From positions 124,001 through 188,000 of the forward strand of contig NZ_UAPQ01000007.1 of NCBI RefSeq assembly GCF_900444995.1: 64,000 nt of DNA. Direction: 5' to 3'. The notes under the pieces are model-generated. The model was not told the DNA's origin and searched no databases. It saw nothing but the letters and a program-made list of their open reading frames with translations. Of the stretch, positions 26,616-34,414 are shown piece after piece. The DNA is from Actinomyces bovis. Lineage in GTDB: Bacteria > Actinomycetota > Actinomycetes > Actinomycetales > Actinomycetaceae. The position numbers were made by a program, and so were the translations under genes. Each line of letters starts with the position of its first letter. The stretch's first letter is position 1.

Positions 26616-28502
26616 TCAGGCCACCTCCTGCACATGCCCGTCCGCAACCTGCAGCACTCGATCAGCGGCGTCGACCGCACCCTGCCGGTGGGAAACCGTG
26701 AGCACCGTGCGTCCCACAGCGAGCCGCTCGATAGCTTGGAGGATCAGCGCTTCCCCGGCGAGGTCCACTTGGCTCGTGGGCTCGTCCAGCAGCAGTAGGG
26801 GGCGGTTGGCTAGGAAGGCGCGAGCCAGAGAGACGCGCTGCGCCTGCCCACCGGATAGTCCCAGGCCTTGCTCCCCTACCAGAGTGTCTAAGCCGTCAGG
26901 CATTTGCCGGACCTCCTGGGCCAGGTTGGCTTCCTGGAGGGCCTGCCACATTTGCGCGGTGGTGGCTTGCGGGTCGGCCAGGCGTAGGTTGTCGGCGATC
27001 GTGCCGCAGAACAGCCAGGTGCTCTGGGAGACGACGGCGCTAGCGGCGCGTATGGCATCTTGATTGGCCGCATTCAGGGTGACCCCGCCTACCTGCACGG
27101 TTCCGGCAGCAGGGAGCAGATCTCCTGTAGCCAAGGACAGAAGGGTGGACTTTCCTGCGCCGGAGGGGCCGGTCAAAGCAATCCTTTCGCCTTGAGTCAC
27201 TTGTAGGTTCACGCCCGTCAGCACGGGGCGCTCCGGTTCCCAAGCGGCGGTGACGCCAGACATGCTGAAGGCAGGAGCGGCGGGCGCAGCAGCAGGGCGT
27301 GGGGCCGTGGACTCGTCTACACCGGCGGCACCAGAGTCGGCGGAATAATCGATCACCTGCTCATTGGCGTTAGCAGTGGAGGAACTGTTCTCCCGGTTAC
27401 CTACGGCGTCGTCAACAGGGGCGGCAGCTCCCGGACGCCGAGTGGCCAGGATGCGGCAGATAGCGCGCTGATTGGCCACTCCACCCATGCCGACGTAGAA
27501 AAAAGCGCCCAGCCGGTCCAGGGGTTCGAGCAGCACGAAAGAGCTTAGGGAGAGAGCCAGTGCCCCGCCCAGATCAATCGCTCCGGAACTCAGGCGGACC
27601 AAGGCCAAGACGGCGGTGGCAGCGATGAAGAACAGGGAGAACAAGGAGTCGGTCAGGAAAATGATGCGCTGGTTTCCGGCCAGCATCCGCATGATTGCCT
27701 GGCGGTTGGCTTCCCCGGCGTGGCGTAAGTCAGTGGCGGCACGCTCGGCGGCGCGTATGAGGGTCAAGGTAGTTAGGCCTTGGATGGCGTCCAGGTAGGC
27801 CCCGGCCAGACGCATTCGCTCGCGTCGAGAGCCCGCTGAGGAACGGCGCGAGTGTTTGAGGAAAAAGCCGATGGCGGCTGGCACCGTCACGATCCCAGCA
27901 AACAGGATCAGGGCGGAGAGCAGATCTACGGTGACAGCAAGCAGCAGCAGTACCAAGACTGGGGTGAGCACGGAGGCGACGGCGGGTGCCAGGAAAGTCT
28001 GGCGGTAAGTGCTTACACGCTCGGCACCGTCGGTGAGCAGGGAGGTGGTGGAGCCTGTGCGTAGGTGGGCGGCGCGGGCTGGGCCCAGTTCTAGCAGGTG
28101 GGCTAAGGCGCGACGGCGTAGCTGGCCTTCTTCACGGATGGCGGAGCTGCGGGAAACAAGCTCCACAGCTACTTGGCAGGCAGCAGCCAGCAGGGCAGCG
28201 AAGGCGGCCTGCAGGAGGTAGGAGTTGAAGGTTGCGGGTAATGGCAAGCTGGCCAGGACAGATGTGGGAGCTGAGGAGAGCGTGGGCGCTAGGGATCCCA
28301 GGCCGCGCCCCAGGCTGACGAGGGTCCAGACCTGAGCCAGTGAACTAAGTGCCCCCAGGGTGAAGGAGAGGATATTGGCAATTCGTCCCGCAGGGGTGTC
28401 CACCTGGATCTTGGGTTGGGGTTGCACAGGCGCAGCAGGTCCGGACTGAGGGGAGGCAGGAGTGTGCTCACTGTGTTCTGTGGCGAGGGCCTGTGGGGTC
28501 AT
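26616..28502 (-). CDS. ABC transporter, fused permease/ATPase (CydD-like half)
   Basis: The 628-residue protein has a six-helix permease at about residues 40-340 with the segment LEPLDRLGAFFYVGMGGVAN. A Ser/Ala-rich linker leads to the ATPase: Walker A GPSGAGKSTLLSLA, Q-loop VVSQSTWLFCGTI, signature LSGGQAQRVSLARAF, Walker B LLLLDEPTSQVDLAG, and the switch His in VLTVSHRQGAV. Both halves keep full catalytic motifs. First gene of the two-gene unit; a near-perfect palindrome lies about 65 bases upstream of the ATG at 28502, in the region shared with cutC. Confidence 0.87.
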   Translation of the reverse strand: MTPQALATEHSEHTPASPQSGPAAPVQPQPKIQVDTPAGRIANILSFTLGALSSLAQVWTLVSLGRGLGSLAPTLSSAPTSVLASLPLPATFNSYLLQAAFAALLAAACQVAVELVSRSSAIREEGQLRRRALAHLLELGPARAAHLRTGSTTSLLTDGAERVSTYRQTFLAPAVASVLTPVLVLLLLAVTVDLLSALILFAGIVTVPAAIGFFLKHSRRSSAGSRRERMRLAGAYLDAIQGLTTLTLIRAAERAATDLRHAGEANRQAIMRMLAGNQRIIFLTDSLFSLFFIAATAVLALVRLSSGAIDLGGALALSLSSFVLLEPLDRLGAFFYVGMGGVANQRAICRILATRRPGAAAPVDDAVGNRENSSSTANANEQVIDYSADSGAAGVDESTAPRPAAAPAAPAFSMSGVTAAWEPERPVLTGVNLQVTQGERIALTGPSGAGKSTLLSLATGDLLPAAGTVQVGGVTLNAANQDAIRAASAVVSQSTWLFCGTIADNLRLADPQATTAQMWQALQEANLAQEVRQMPDGLDTLVGEQGLGLSGGQAQRVSLARAFLANRPLLLLDEPTSQVDLAGEALILQAIERLAVGRTVLTVSHRQGAVDAADRVLQVADGHVQEVA

Positions 28503-28566
28503 CTTGTCCCAGTCTGTGTCGTCCAGTGTCGTCAGTGGCGACCGTGGTTCAGCCACACAGCCAAAC

Positions 28567-28586
28567 AACTTAGGTGCACCTTAGTT
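28567..28586. promoter_or_regulatory. 20-base near-perfect palindrome between the ABC pair and cutC
   Basis: AACTTAGGTG followed directly by CACCTTAGTT is an inverted repeat with nine of ten matching pairs. It lies in the 272-base divergent region 28503-28774, the typical place for a repressor operator. The core TTAGGTGCACCT is reminiscent of actinobacterial metal-responsive sites but is not a standard DtxR box. Confidence 0.6.
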
Positions 28587-28774
28587 TACGGTCTCGACAC
28601 TAGCGAACTGACACTGATTCGCAAAACTCGGTTATGCACCGCAGGCTACTTACTGACTACCGGACACTTACGTGATTCACTAAGCCCATGTCTGCCATGC
28701 GAATGGCTGGGGCAACGTCGCCCGGCCGGGACCACTCTCACCCCCGCCAGTACCAGCCTGCCAAGGGCACGCAT

Positions 28775-29617
28775 GTGCGCGTTGAGATCTGTGTGGAGTC
28801 ATTGGCGGGGGTGCGTTCCGCTGCCCGCGCTGGCGCCGACCGCGCTGAGCTCTGCGACAACCTGGCGGTAGGCGGCACGACGCCGTCGATTGGTGCGGTT
28901 GAGGCTGCTGTGCTGGCTGCCGCCGAGCAGGTGGAGGCGCGACGGCTGGCCCTGGGCCCAGCCTGGTCTGCTCTCCCTGAGGCGGCGCCTTTTGGCGTGC
29001 AGGTGATGATTCGTCCGCGCGGTGGCGACTTTGTCTTTGACCAGGACGAGCGCCACGCCATGATGGCGGATGTGCGTCGCATCGCGCGCCTGTCTGACGA
29101 GCTGGCTGACTACACCCGCCCGGTGCCCACCTCCGCTGCCGGACGGGACCTGCCGCCCGCGGTGGAGCTCGGCTTCGTAATTGGGGCGCTAACTCCTGAG
29201 GGCAAGGTGGATCGGGGCTTGGTGCGGCTGCTGGCTGACACTGCCGACGGCGCTCCCGTCACTTTCCACAAGGCCATTGACTGTGTCCCTGATATTGAGG
29301 CCGCCTACCGGAGCCTGCTGGGCTTGGGGGTGCACCGGGTGCTGACCTCCGGAGGCATTGCCGCTAAGGAAAATGCTTTAAGGGGTGCCAAGTCCTTGGC
29401 GCGTCTGGTGGAGCTCTCGCGCAGCGACGCCGGACCGGGCGTGATCGTGGCTGGCGGTGTGCGCACGGAGAACGCTGCTGAGCTCATTGCCACCACTGGC
29501 ACGGATGAGATTCACCTGCGCTGTCCCCTGCCAAACCTGCCTCATGACGTGCCACAGGCAACTGACGAGGACGAGGTTCACCGCATCGCCAAACTGGTGC
29601 AAGCCATCAAGCGCTGA
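28775..29617 (+). CDS. cutC: CutC-family copper homeostasis protein
   Basis: The 280-residue TIM-barrel protein matches CutC: VEICVESLAGVRSAARAGAD with RAELCDNLAVGGTTPSIG at the N-terminus, PFGVQVMIRPRGGDFVF, PVTFHKAIDCVPDIEAAYRS, VLTSGG and GVIVAGGVRTENAAELIA. CutC was linked to copper tolerance in E. coli, but its biochemical role is unsettled. GTG 28775 aligns with the family N-terminus and has AAGGG upstream; ATG 28688 is an in-frame alternative adding 29 non-conserved residues. Divergent from the ABC pair, with a shared palindrome between them. Confidence 0.9.
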   Translation: MRVEICVESLAGVRSAARAGADRAELCDNLAVGGTTPSIGAVEAAVLAAAEQVEARRLALGPAWSALPEAAPFGVQVMIRPRGGDFVFDQDERHAMMADVRRIARLSDELADYTRPVPTSAAGRDLPPAVELGFVIGALTPEGKVDRGLVRLLADTADGAPVTFHKAIDCVPDIEAAYRSLLGLGVHRVLTSGGIAAKENALRGAKSLARLVELSRSDAGPGVIVAGGVRTENAAELIATTGTDEIHLRCPLPNLPHDVPQATDEDEVHRIAKLVQAIKR

Positions 29618-29649
29618 CGACGACGCCCCGCGCTTGGCGGAGCAGGTGT

Positions 29650-29737
29650 GGGTGGGGGCGCCCGCAGGCGTGGCGGGCTTGGCGGGAGCGCCGCGAGCAA
29701 CGAGCGGTGCGGATGGTAGCCAAGGGCGCCCCCACCC
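29650..29737. repeat. 14-bp perfect inverted repeat between convergent cutC and metE
   Basis: GGGTGGGGGCGCCC (29650-29663) and its exact complement GGGCGCCCCCACCC (29724-29737) flank a 60-base GC-rich loop. It lies between the 3' ends of cutC (+) and metE (-), so it could end both transcripts. No T-run follows on either strand. Confidence 0.7.
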
Positions 29738-29758
29738 GCCCGTGCTCATTCCCCGCGC

Positions 29759-32194
29759 TCACACCCCGTGCGCTGCACGCACCACGCGCGTCGCCGCCAC
29801 CAGGTTGCGCAGGCTCGCCTCGGTTTCCGCATAGGCGCGTGTCTTCAGGCCACAGTCCGGGTTAGCCCACAGCTGCCCCATCCCCAGGGCTCGGGCGGCG
29901 CGCTCCAGCAGCTCAGTGCACTCCTCCACAGAGGGCACGCGCGGAGAGTGAATATCCCACACTCCCGGACCCAACTGGCGCTCAAAGCCGTGTTCAGCCA
30001 CCGCGGGGAGAATGTCCATGCGGGACCGGGAGGCCTCAACGGAGGTGACGTCAGCGTCCAGGTGGTCTACGGCGTCGATCACCACATCGAACTCGGAGTA
30101 GCACAGATGCGTGTGAATCTGGGTGGCGGGCTTCGCCGAGCCGGTGGCCAGGCGGAAAGAGCCAACGGACCACTTTAGATATTCGGGCCGGTCTGCCAGG
30201 CGCAGCGGCAGGGTTTCGCGGATGGCGGGCTCATCCACTTGGATCACGGGAATCCCGGCCTGTTCCAGGTCTGCCACTTCTGCGCGCAGGGCTAGGCCAA
30301 GCTCGTCAGCTACCAGAGCGCGGGGCACGTCGTCGCGCACATAGGACCAGGCCATGATGGTGACCGGCCCGGTGAGCATGCCTTTCATGGGTTTGTCGGT
30401 GAGCGACTGCGCGTAGGCGCTCCATTCCACGGTCATGGGGGCGGGGCGGGTGATGTCTCCCCACAGGATGGAGGGGCGGGTGCAGCGTGAGCCGTAGGAC
30501 TGCACCCAGCCGTGTTCGGTGGTGGCGCAGCCGTCGAGCAGTTCGGCGAAGTACTGCACCATGTCGTTGCGCTCGGCCTCACCGTGGACTAGCACGTCTA
30601 GGCCGATTTCTTCTTGGAGGCGCACCACACCGGCGATTTCCTCGCGCATGGCCTGTTTGTATCCGGCGTCGTCTAGTTCGCCTTGGCGGTGGGCGGCGCG
30701 GGCTTTGCGGATTTCAGCGGTTTGGGGGAAGGAGCCGATGGTGGTGGTGGGCAGGATGGGCAGGCTTAGGCGCGCATCCTGGGCGGCTTTGCGCTCGGCG
30801 TAGGGGGCACGGCTGCGGTCGGCGTCGGTGATGGCGGCGACGGCGGCCCGTATCTCGGGGCGGTTCACGCCGGGGTGGGTGGCGCGCTCGGCGCGCAGGC
30901 GGGCGTCTAGTTCCAGCTCAGCGGCGACGGCGTCGCGCCCTTGCTGTAGGGCGGTGGCGAGTATGCGCACTTCAGCGACCTTCTGGTCGGCGAAGGCCAG
31001 CCAGGAGCGGATGTCTTCCGGAATGCTGGTTTCGCGGGCGGCGTCGTGGGGGACGTGCTGCAGGGAGGTGGAGGTGGCGACCACGAGTTTGGCCTCTGAG
31101 GGCAGGGCACTGCGCAGCGCCTCCAGGGTGTCCAGGGCGGCGGCCAGGTCGCAGCGCCAGATATTGCGGCCGGAGACGACCCCGGCCACGAGGGTGCGGC
31201 CTCCTAGGAGCGCTAGGTCGTCGGTGTGGGGTATTGCCCCGGCCACTAGGTCAATGCCGATGGCTTCCACCTCGGTGTGAGCTAGGACGGGCAGAGCGTC
31301 GCCGAGGCTGCCGTATCCGGAGGCCACGAGCACTTGGGGGCGTTCGGCGATGGCGGCGATCCAGGTGTAGGCGCGGCGCACGGCGGCCAACACCTCGTGG
31401 CGGGGCACGTCCCAGGCGTCTGAGACCAGGGCGGGCTCGTCGAGTTGGACCCAGGGGGCGTCGGCGGCCCATAGGTCGGCCAGGAGGTGCCCGTAGGCGT
31501 GGAGGATGTCGTCTAGGCGGTCTAGGGGGTGGAAGTTCGCGGGGGCGCCGTCGGCGGCTTTGGCCAACAGCAGGTAGCTGACGGGGCCGACGACGACGGG
31601 CCGTGGCGCTTCTTCACCGTTGTTGGTGGCCTCAAGGTACTGGGCGGTGGGGCCGTCGGTGGGGTCTACGGCGCCGAAGCCAGGTACGTAGTCAAAGTTG
31701 GTGTCCTCGCTGACTTCGGGGACCAGGTAGTGGTAGTTGGAGTCGAGCCATTTGGTCATTTCCATGGCGGCTTTGTCTGCTTCGCCGCGGGCGGCAGTGA
31801 AGAAGCCGGGCAGGTTAGTGCCGGGGTGGCCGGTGGCGGCAGTGCCGCGCAGTTCGGTGAAGCGTTCAGGTAGGGCGCCGAAGGCGCTGGTGACCTGGAG
31901 GACTTGGTCGTAGTAGGTGAAGTCGGCGGGGACGGCAGCGGCGCCGGTTAGGCCGAGTTCGCGCAGGTGCGCGCGGGTGCTTTGGCGCAGTTGGGCGGCG
32001 GTGGCGCGCAGGCTGGTCTCGTCCAGAGTGCCTTTCCAGTAGGCCTCGACGGCGCGTTTGAGTTCGCGGTCGGCGCCGATGCGCGGGTAGCCGAGGATGG
32101 TGGCTGCGGGCAGCGGCTGGTTGGGGATGGTGGGCGCGCCGGTCGGGGCGGTCGGTGCGCTGGGGTCGGTGGTGGTCGGGGTGGAACCGGTCAT
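29759..32194 (-). CDS. metE: Cobalamin-independent methionine synthase
   Basis: The 811-residue protein transfers a methyl group from 5-methyltetrahydrofolate to homocysteine. The N-terminal barrel starts ILGYPRIGADRELKRAVEAY. The C-terminal barrel holds the catalytic zinc ligands: THLCYSEF (His and Cys), the Glu in HGEAERNDMVQYF, and the last Cys in NPDCGLKTRAYAE. The substrate segment LPTTTIGSFPQT is also present. The N-terminal 28 residues (Thr/Pro/Ala-rich) are extra relative to the usual length of about 755-780. Downstream of metF (69-base gap with a hairpin) and so under the same SAM riboswitch. Confidence 0.97.
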   Translation of the reverse strand: MTGSTPTTTDPSAPTAPTGAPTIPNQPLPAATILGYPRIGADRELKRAVEAYWKGTLDETSLRATAAQLRQSTRAHLRELGLTGAAAVPADFTYYDQVLQVTSAFGALPERFTELRGTAATGHPGTNLPGFFTAARGEADKAAMEMTKWLDSNYHYLVPEVSEDTNFDYVPGFGAVDPTDGPTAQYLEATNNGEEAPRPVVVGPVSYLLLAKAADGAPANFHPLDRLDDILHAYGHLLADLWAADAPWVQLDEPALVSDAWDVPRHEVLAAVRRAYTWIAAIAERPQVLVASGYGSLGDALPVLAHTEVEAIGIDLVAGAIPHTDDLALLGGRTLVAGVVSGRNIWRCDLAAALDTLEALRSALPSEAKLVVATSTSLQHVPHDAARETSIPEDIRSWLAFADQKVAEVRILATALQQGRDAVAAELELDARLRAERATHPGVNRPEIRAAVAAITDADRSRAPYAERKAAQDARLSLPILPTTTIGSFPQTAEIRKARAAHRQGELDDAGYKQAMREEIAGVVRLQEEIGLDVLVHGEAERNDMVQYFAELLDGCATTEHGWVQSYGSRCTRPSILWGDITRPAPMTVEWSAYAQSLTDKPMKGMLTGPVTIMAWSYVRDDVPRALVADELGLALRAEVADLEQAGIPVIQVDEPAIRETLPLRLADRPEYLKWSVGSFRLATGSAKPATQIHTHLCYSEFDVVIDAVDHLDADVTSVEASRSRMDILPAVAEHGFERQLGPGVWDIHSPRVPSVEECTELLERAARALGMGQLWANPDCGLKTRAYAETEASLRNLVAATRVVRAAHGV

Positions 32195-32238
32195 GGTGTT
32201 GCTCTCTTAGTTGCGGGTTGGAGTCTGTGGCTTGGGGC

Positions 32239-32264
32239 GGCGGCCCACCGTGGTGGGGGCCGCC
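32239..32264 (-). terminator. Intercistronic hairpin between metF and metE
   Basis: GGCGGCCCACC (32239-32249) pairs with GGTGGGGGCCGCC (32252-32264) with a two-base bulge and a very short loop. It begins at the metF stop codon. With no T-run it is more likely a processing or partial-termination element, or an RNA-stability element, than a full terminator. Confidence 0.4.
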
Positions 32265-33292
32265 TACCGCATTCGGCGGTCTCCGCCGGGGGTGGCGTTG
32301 AGGTAGGCGTGGACGACTTCGCGGCGGGTGCGCGGGTCGGGTGGGTTACCGCCCAAGATGCCTCCCACCCGCAGTTGGCTGATGAGGTCGATCGTGGGGC
32401 GGGCTCGGTTGAAGGTGTACAGGTGCAGGCCGGGGGCGCCGCCGGCAATGAGGTCGGTGGCTAGCTGGAGGGTGGCGTCGATGCCGCGGGAGAACTGGGC
32501 GGCGCTGCGCCCACCGGCTAGGGCTTGGTGTAGGTGGTTGGGCACGTTTACGCCGGTGAGGGACTCTAGGCGGGTCAGGCGTCCCAGGTCGGTCAGGGGC
32601 ATGAGGCCGGGCAGGATCGGCAGGGTGACGCCGGAGTAGGTGCAGGCGCGGGTGAGGGCCAGGTAGTCGTCGGCTTCGTAGAAGACTTGGGTGATGGCTA
32701 GGTCTGCTCCGGCGGCTTGTTTGGCGCTCAGGACTTCTACTTCTTGGCCGTGGTCTACGGCGGCGGGGTAGGTGGCGACGGCGATCTGCACGTGCTGGGC
32801 GCCGTCGTCAAAGTATTCGGCCTCGACTTCTCGGATGACGGCAACTAGCTCGTGGGCGTAGCGGAGTTCACCGGAGAGTTCATCCACGCAGTGGCCGGGA
32901 GGTGGGTCGCCGCGCAGGGCCAGGAAGCGGCGCACCCCCAGGTCCAGGAAGCAGTTCACAATGCCGACCACGTCCCGTTTGGTGTATCCGATGCAGGTCA
33001 GGTGTGCCATCAGGGGCACTCGGGTGGTGGCGATGACGTGCGCAATGACGTCTTCAGATGGGTTGCGTTGGGGGAGCACACTGATTGGACCGGCTGGCTG
33101 GGTGGGGGTGGGCTCACCGATGGCGAATGTGGGGCGGTAGGTGACGGAGACGAAGTCCGGGACCATACCCAGTAGGCGGTCTAGGGCGCCCCAGGTTTGA
33201 GAGGCGAGGCGTCCGGGGCGTGGTGGGAACAGCTCCATGGACAGGGTGGGGGTGGAGCCGGATGGATTTACGGTTTGGGTAGCCTCAGTCAT
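32264..33292 (-). CDS. metF: 5,10-methylenetetrahydrofolate reductase
   Basis: The 342-residue FAD enzyme makes the 5-methyltetrahydrofolate used by MetE. Visible family features: SMELFPPRPG (catalytic Glu), PDFVSVTYRPTF, MAHLTCIGYTKRDV, RRFLALRGDPPPG, GADLAITQVFYEADDYLAL and PGLMPLTDLGRLTRL. The open frame extends to 34186, but the true start is ATG 33292 with GGAG five bases before it. That GGA forms part of the riboswitch P1 stem. metF leads a metF-metE operon, coupling methyl supply and use. Confidence 0.95.
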   Translation of the reverse strand: MTEATQTVNPSGSTPTLSMELFPPRPGRLASQTWGALDRLLGMVPDFVSVTYRPTFAIGEPTPTQPAGPISVLPQRNPSEDVIAHVIATTRVPLMAHLTCIGYTKRDVVGIVNCFLDLGVRRFLALRGDPPPGHCVDELSGELRYAHELVAVIREVEAEYFDDGAQHVQIAVATYPAAVDHGQEVEVLSAKQAAGADLAITQVFYEADDYLALTRACTYSGVTLPILPGLMPLTDLGRLTRLESLTGVNVPNHLHQALAGGRSAAQFSRGIDATLQLATDLIAGGAPGLHLYTFNRARPTIDLISQLRVGGILGGNPPDPRTRREVVHAYLNATPGGDRRMR

Positions 33293-33298
33293 TTGCTC

Positions 33299-33381
33299 TC
33301 CATCGGTCCTGGCTGAAGCACCCGCCTTGAAGGGGTTGCTGCGGCGTCGTGGAGCCAGGTCTCTCAGCCGCTCTGGATGGA
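33299..33381 (-). promoter_or_regulatory. SAM riboswitch (SAM-I/SAM-IV clan) controlling metF-metE
   Basis: On the minus strand the leader shows P1 TCCATC (33376-33381) with GATGGA (33299-33304) and P2 GCGGC with GCCGC. A kink-turn-like GAGAGA...CACGA follows, then the conserved GCAACC core, P3 CCC/GGG, and the GGTGCT core before P4. These are the diagnostic SAM-I core elements in order. The 3' strand of P1 includes the GGA of the metF Shine-Dalgarno, so ligand binding should block translation initiation directly. There is no terminator hairpin between the aptamer and the start codon. Confidence 0.88.
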
Positions 33382-33391
33382 CTGGTTGGGA

Positions 33392-33420
33392 CGATAACGG
33401 CACTTTTGGTCCCCGTGCAA
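33392..33420 (-). promoter_or_regulatory. Probable promoter of the metF riboswitch transcript
   Basis: TTGCAC (33415-33420) and TTATCG (33392-33397) are 17 bases apart on the minus strand. The predicted start near 33385 would be a few bases before the P1 stem of the riboswitch. The -10 is weak. Confidence 0.4.
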
Positions 33421-33520
33421 GCCTTGTCCACAAGGTGGCGCCGGGGTGCTGCCGGTTGTCACGCTGCCAGCGCAACGGGTCGCACCGGCGGCTGGGGCTG
33501 GTCTGCCTTACTTTGGAGGC

Positions 33521-34354
33521 ATGCCTGAAGTCCGTATCGACACCCCCCGCGGCATTACCCTTGCCGCCACATTGGAGCTGCCGGAAGGCGCTGAGCCGCT
33601 CTCCCCTGAGGCCTTGGAGGGGAACGCTGTGCTGGTGCGGGAGGCCGGGCAGGATGCTGCCCGGGACTTGGGCGTGGTGATTTTGGCGCATGACTTTTTG
33701 GCGGACCGGCACGGTTTGGCTGGGCGTTTGGACCATGTGGGGGCGGCCTACCGGGAGGCGGGTTTGGCCACTTTGGCTTTTGATTTCTCTGGCCTGGGAG
33801 CTTCTGAGGATGATGTGATCACTTTGGCCGGTGAGGTGGAGGACTTGCGGGCCGTGTCTGGTTGGTTGGCGGAGCGGGGCTTTACGCGCCAGGGTGTGCA
33901 CGCGAATGGTTTTGGGGCGACGGCGGCGCTGCTGGCCCGCCCTGAGTTGGTGCGCACGGCGGTGGCGGTGGGCATGATTATTGGGCCGCAGTCGATTTTG
34001 TGGGAGGAGGTCTTCTCCCCTGAGCAGCTTGATGAGTTGGATCAGCATGGGCTGACGCGCGTGCCGGATGACAATGCCAATGGGCGCCAGTGGGATGTGC
34101 TGAGCAAGGAGACTCTGGTGGATGTGTCGATGCAGGATCCGCAGAAGGTGTTGGCGGAGGTGGCGTGGCCGGTGCTGCTGTTGCATGGGGCTTTGGCTAA
34201 TGAGTTTCCGGGCACGGCGGAGGCGGCGGCGCAGGGTTTCCAGCTGTTGCCGCAGGGTTCTCGGCTGGCGCAGGTGCAGGCTGATGATTGTGAGCAGACC
34301 TTGGCGGAGGTGGCGCGGCTCGGGGTGGATTGGATGCGCCAGTATTTGGGTTGA
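33521..34354 (+). CDS. Alpha/beta-hydrolase-fold protein lacking the nucleophile serine
   Basis: The 277-residue protein has an alpha/beta hydrolase layout: GVVILAHDFLADRHG, YREAGLATLAFDFSGLGASE, then a nucleophile-elbow position reading HANGFGATAALLA where GxSxG is expected. Gly replaces Ser. The acid/His region is ambiguous (WPVLLLHGALANEFPG). It may be non-catalytic or use another residue. ATG 33521 follows GGAGGC at very short spacing; TACTTT six bases upstream suggests a leaderless transcript. Divergent from metF. Confidence 0.72.
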   Translation: MPEVRIDTPRGITLAATLELPEGAEPLSPEALEGNAVLVREAGQDAARDLGVVILAHDFLADRHGLAGRLDHVGAAYREAGLATLAFDFSGLGASEDDVITLAGEVEDLRAVSGWLAERGFTRQGVHANGFGATAALLARPELVRTAVAVGMIIGPQSILWEEVFSPEQLDELDQHGLTRVPDDNANGRQWDVLSKETLVDVSMQDPQKVLAEVAWPVLLLHGALANEFPGTAEAAAQGFQLLPQGSRLAQVQADDCEQTLAEVARLGVDWMRQYLG

Positions 34355-34414
34355 GTGTGGCTGCGGGCTGACCGTTGTGTCGGTTTAGGTCTGGGCTTTG
34401 GTGCGGGCGCTGCT

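Noticed and set aside
24734-28502. Firm naming of the ABC pair as cydC and cydD
   Set aside because: The permease and ATPase layout fits, but no cydAB lies nearby and iron- or siderophore-linked heterodimeric ABC transporters look similar, so symbols were withheld.
32195-32263. Second methionine-related riboswitch upstream of metE
   Set aside because: The gap is only 69 bases and holds a simple hairpin; no SAM or B12 aptamer core is present.
33293-34186. Long N-terminal extension of the metF frame
   Set aside because: It reads through the riboswitch and antisense to the alpha/beta hydrolase gene; it is composed of Arg/His/Gln-rich shadow sequence.
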